From Candidatus Bipolaricaulota bacterium (lineage in GTDB: Bacteria > Bipolaricaulota > Bipolaricaulia > UBA7950 > UBA9294), in contig JAGGXO010000035.1 in assembly GCA_021163015.1 (NCBI GenBank), positions 1 to 6,808 of the forward strand: DNA of 6,808 nucleotides, read 5' to 3'. Of the stretch, positions 5,341-6,808 are shown one piece after another. A program made the translations under genes and the position numbers. Positions within the stretch are counted from its first letter, which is position 1, and every line of letters begins with the position of its first letter. The notes beneath the pieces are model-generated. The model had not been told where the DNA came from, made no database searches, and saw nothing but the letters and a program-made list of their open reading frames with translations.

Positions 5341-6171
5341 TTAATCTTTATGCAGCAGCCGATAGGCTGCGTTCCGCTTCACGTTTGCTGCGTGCATGAG
5401 GATGCGCAGGGCGCTCTTGCTGGAGATCTCTTCTTCTCTAAGAATGATGGACAACTCCTCGGCAAGCTTCTGATTGCCCTGCACTAGCGGTGTCTTGGTG
5501 CCTTCTATAAGAAGGATGCACTCACCCTTGGCCTTTCCGCGAGCTTGAAGAAGATCCAGGACTTCGCGCGCGGTGCCGCGGAGGAACTCCTCATGAACCT
5601 TTGTCAGCTCACGGGCAATGACGATACTGCGCCCAGGGAAAAGGGAATCGATTGCCTCTAGGTCAGAAAACAATCGGTGAGGAGAGGAATGAACGATGAT
5701 CGTGCGAGTTTCTGATGCGATGCTTCGTAGATACGCCTGCCTCTCACCGCGTTTGCGGGGGAGAGCGCCATCGAAGGCGAAGTGATCTGTTGGCAGACCC
5801 GACCCAACCAGGGCAGCGATCAGGGCTGTTGCTCCAGGTATTGGAACGACCGAAATGCCACGCATCAGCGCCGCTCGAACGAGGGGATAACCAGGATCGC
5901 TGATGAGTGGAGTACCGGCATCGCTGACCAGTGCAAGGCTCTTGCCAGCTTCAAGAAGCGATATCAGAGGAGCGATCCTCTCCTTTTCAACACCCTGATA
6001 GTAACTTGTTGCAAACGGAGTTGTTATGCCATAACGTTCGCGAATGCGCCGCGTGTTGCGCGTGTCTTCAGCTACTATCTGGTCGACCGTTCGCAGCGTC
6101 TCTATTGCTCGCAGAGTGATATCTGCGAGGTTTCCGATGGGGGTAGAGACAAGGTAGAGCGTACCAACCAT
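5341..6171 (-). CDS. rsmI: 16S rRNA (cytidine-1402 2'-O)-methyltransferase
   Basis: RsmI uses S-adenosylmethionine to methylate the 2'-OH of C1402 in the 30S decoding centre. The 276-residue protein shows the tetrapyrrole-methylase fold: LYLVSTPIGNLADIT at 5-19, AEDTRNT at 34-40, SDAGTPLISDPG at 83-94, IPGATA at 111-116, ALPRKRGER at 136-144 and ARELTKVHEEFLRGT at 186-200. The small C-terminal domain is present (SSKSALRIL...VKRNAAYRL, 251-272), so the protein is full length. I chose the ATG at 6171 because a GGAGG lies 10 bases upstream and homology begins there; a GTG at 6195 would add 8 residues without a site. It lies 78 bases downstream of yidD on the same strand and has no clear promoter of its own, so it is likely co-transcribed with yidD. 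Confidence 0.96.
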   Translation of the reverse strand: MVGTLYLVSTPIGNLADITLRAIETLRTVDQIVAEDTRNTRRIRERYGITTPFATSYYQGVEKERIAPLISLLEAGKSLALVSDAGTPLISDPGYPLVRAALMRGISVVPIPGATALIAALVGSGLPTDHFAFDGALPRKRGERQAYLRSIASETRTIIVHSSPHRLFSDLEAIDSLFPGRSIVIARELTKVHEEFLRGTAREVLDLLQARGKAKGECILLIEGTKTPLVQGNQKLAEELSIILREEEISSKSALRILMHAANVKRNAAYRLLHKD

Positions 6172-6181
6172 GCACAGATCG

Positions 6182-6186
6182 CCTCC
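6182..6186 (-). promoter_or_regulatory. Ribosome-binding site that decides the rsmI start
   Basis: GGAGG on the minus strand, 10 bases before the ATG at 6171. It falls inside the coding frame of the longer GTG-started version, favouring the shorter protein. Confidence 0.6.
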
Positions 6187-6249
6187 AACAAACACGTGAC
6201 AGCGACGTACTTCTATGACTCTGGGTCTGTATGAACTGCTAACTCCAAG

Positions 6250-6462
6250 CTATGGCACTGGGTCGAAGCCACCTGGATGAAATTGATTACAGCGTAGCAC
6301 TCGGCGCACAGCCAAATAGCCACCCTTGAGAGCACCATACTTGACGATTGCTTCCTTCCCGTACTGTGAACACGTAGGATAGAAACGACAGCGTGGCGGA
6401 AAGAGTGGCGAGATGAACCGCTGGTATGCAGTGATCACGCCCACGAGTATCTTCTTTAGCAT
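6250..6462 (-). CDS. yidD: Membrane protein insertion efficiency factor YidD
   Basis: A 70-residue protein with the whole family signature: an amphipathic N-terminal segment (KKILVGVITAYQRFISPLFP), the CRFYPTCSQYGKEAI motif at residues 25-39 with Cys25 and Cys31, a glycine turn (GALKGGYLAVRRVLRC) and the C-terminal HPGGFDPVP. YidD sits at the inner face of the membrane and assists YidC/Sec-dependent insertion of membrane proteins. In many bacteria it lies in the rpmH-rnpA-yidD-yidC cluster. Here it stands apart, upstream of rsmI, which is an uncommon setting. Its ATG lies 6 bases after the -10 box of a strong promoter and has no Shine-Dalgarno sequence, so the mRNA is probably leaderless. Confidence 0.97.
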   Translation of the reverse strand: MLKKILVGVITAYQRFISPLFPPRCRFYPTCSQYGKEAIVKYGALKGGYLAVRRVLRCNQFHPGGFDPVP

Positions 6463-6468
6463 GCTTAA

Positions 6469-6497
6469 AGTATAGCACGTCGCTGGGCTCTTGACAA
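6469..6497 (-). promoter_or_regulatory. Promoter of yidD (probably yidD-rsmI), leaderless
   Basis: On the minus strand: TTGTCA (6492-6497), a 17-base spacer, TATACT (6469-6474), then 6 bases to the ATG at 6462. Both boxes match five of six and the spacing is ideal, so transcription should start at or within a base or so of the ATG. The -35 box shares five bases with the hsp20 -35 box on the other strand. Confidence 0.85.
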
Positions 6498-6519
6498 TTA
6501 GCAGTCGGTGTGCTATACT
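6491..6519 (+). promoter_or_regulatory. Promoter of hsp20
   Basis: A perfect TTGACA (6491-6496), a 17-base spacer and TATACT (6514-6519). Predicted transcription start is about 6525-6527, giving a leader of about 50 bases. The spacer and -10 box are covered by a CIRCE-like inverted repeat, so a repressor there would occlude RNA polymerase. Confidence 0.88.
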
Positions 6520-6524
6520 GCTAA
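6498..6524. promoter_or_regulatory. CIRCE-like operator (HrcA-type) of hsp20
   Basis: TTAGCAGTC (6498-6506), 9 bases, then TACTGCTAA (6516-6524). The 9-N9-9 layout and 15 of 18 arm positions match the CIRCE consensus TTAGCACTC-N9-GAGTGCTAA bound by the heat-shock repressor HrcA. Two of the three differences form a compensated pair (C to G in the left arm, G to C in the right), so symmetry is kept. HrcA is not encoded in this window. Location over the spacer and -10 box fits repression. Confidence 0.72.
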
Positions 6525-6526
6525 TG

Positions 6527-6547
6527 GCAGTCAGGAAGGCTGACTGC
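6527..6547 (+). promoter_or_regulatory. Perfect hairpin at the 5' end of the hsp20 mRNA
   Basis: GCAGTCAG (6527-6534) and CTGACTGC (6540-6547) pair over 8 bp around a GAAGG loop. This hairpin would begin at or within a base or two of the predicted transcript start. It may protect the mRNA 5' end. Its right arm also holds a third copy of the operator half-site, GACTGCTAA at 6542-6550, the exact complement of the left CIRCE-like arm. It does not cover the ribosome-binding site, so it is not a simple RNA thermometer. Confidence 0.65.
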
Positions 6548-6562
6548 TAATAACGAAACATA

Positions 6563-6569
6563 GGGAGGT
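6563..6569 (+). promoter_or_regulatory. Ribosome-binding site of hsp20
   Basis: GGGAGGT, 7 bases before the ATG at 6577. It is a strong, accessible site downstream of the 5' hairpin. Confidence 0.85.
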
Positions 6570-6576
6570 AATCACG

Positions 6577-6808
6577 ATGGCAAACAGACTTCCAAGTGTA
6601 TGGACAGAACCATTGCTCCTTGGGACAGGTCTCTCTAGGGTGTTCGATGACTTCTTTAAGGACTTTCGTAATGTTGGGCTCGATGTGGCTCCGAGTTTCG
6701 GGCGCAGCGATATCTACGAGAAGGACAACAACCTGATCATAGAGACCGAGCTCCCTGGTGCAAAGAAGCAAGACGTTTCGATCAAGGTCGAAAAGGATAC
6801 ACTTTGCA
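6577..6808 (+). CDS. hsp20: Hsp20 / alpha-crystallin small heat-shock protein (N-terminal part, cut by window edge)
   Basis: The first 77 codons are in the window and the gene continues past its right end. The N-terminal arm (residues 1-42) is rich in Phe, Leu and Trp and contains LSRVFDDFFKDF, a typical sHSP oligomerisation segment. The alpha-crystallin domain begins at about 43 with SDIYEKDNNLIIETELPGAKKQDVSIKVEKDTL, the canonical early strands with the LPG turn. Small heat-shock proteins are ATP-independent holdases that bind unfolding cytoplasmic proteins in large oligomers. The strong Shine-Dalgarno site, consensus promoter and CIRCE-like operator indicate tight heat-shock regulation. 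The C-terminal IXI anchor cannot be checked because it lies outside the window. Confidence 0.94.
   Translation, partial: MANRLPSVWTEPLLLGTGLSRVFDDFFKDFRNVGLDVAPSFGRSDIYEKDNNLIIETELPGAKKQDVSIKVEKDTLC

Noticed and set aside
6172..6195. GTG start extending rsmI by 8 residues
   Set aside because: No ribosome-binding site precedes it, and family homology starts at the ATG at 6171, which has GGAGG upstream.
6540..6569. RNA thermometer controlling hsp20 translation
   Set aside because: The visible hairpin ends 15 bases before the GGGAGGT site, and I see no pairing that would mask that site.

Overview
The window is bacterial DNA of roughly balanced GC content. It holds eleven protein-coding genes packed tightly on both strands, with no rRNA, tRNA, transposon or CRISPR array that I can see. 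I cannot name the organism. A glutaredoxin-like protein disulfide oxidoreductase, an orphan BioD-like/DRTGG protein, a YkuK-type RNase H-like protein, HrcA-type operator sequence and several apparently leaderless start codons suggest a deep-branching, probably anaerobic and possibly thermophilic lineage. That is inference only.

Left block (1-1181): a thiol/redox island. On the minus strand an ArsR-type repressor, a small glutaredoxin and the start of a protein disulfide oxidoreductase (cut by the window edge) form a tightly spaced operon. An OsmC-family protein is divergent. The 88-base gap between the two divergent starts holds a consensus-like promoter for the arsR operon and a perfect 16-bp palindrome touching its -35 box, the likely operator. 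Next comes a convergent P-loop/DRTGG protein (1178-2323), whose stop codon overlaps that of osmC.

Middle block (2324-5088): an intergenic region with a 17-bp-stem inverted repeat leads into an OmpR-type response regulator and its membrane histidine kinase (one base apart), then a YkuK-family RNase H-like gene with its own promoter overlapping the kinase stop codon. The regulator and ykuK both start almost at the predicted transcription start, with no Shine-Dalgarno sequence.

Right block (5089-6808): after a 252-base gap without a gene, rsmI (16S rRNA 2'-O-methyltransferase) and yidD (membrane-insertion factor) lie on the minus strand, probably as a yidD-rsmI transcript. An Hsp20 small heat-shock gene is divergent and runs off the right edge. 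The yidD and hsp20 promoters are back to back, with overlapping -35 boxes. The hsp20 side carries a CIRCE-like 9-N9-9 inverted repeat with a compensated base change, and a perfect hairpin at the predicted 5' end of its mRNA.

The most interesting signals are regulatory: the ArsR palindrome governing a redox island, the variant CIRCE element with an extra half-site, the long interlocked inverted repeats before the two-component system, and a recurrent pattern in which promoter-proximal genes look leaderless while several others have clear ribosome-binding sites.
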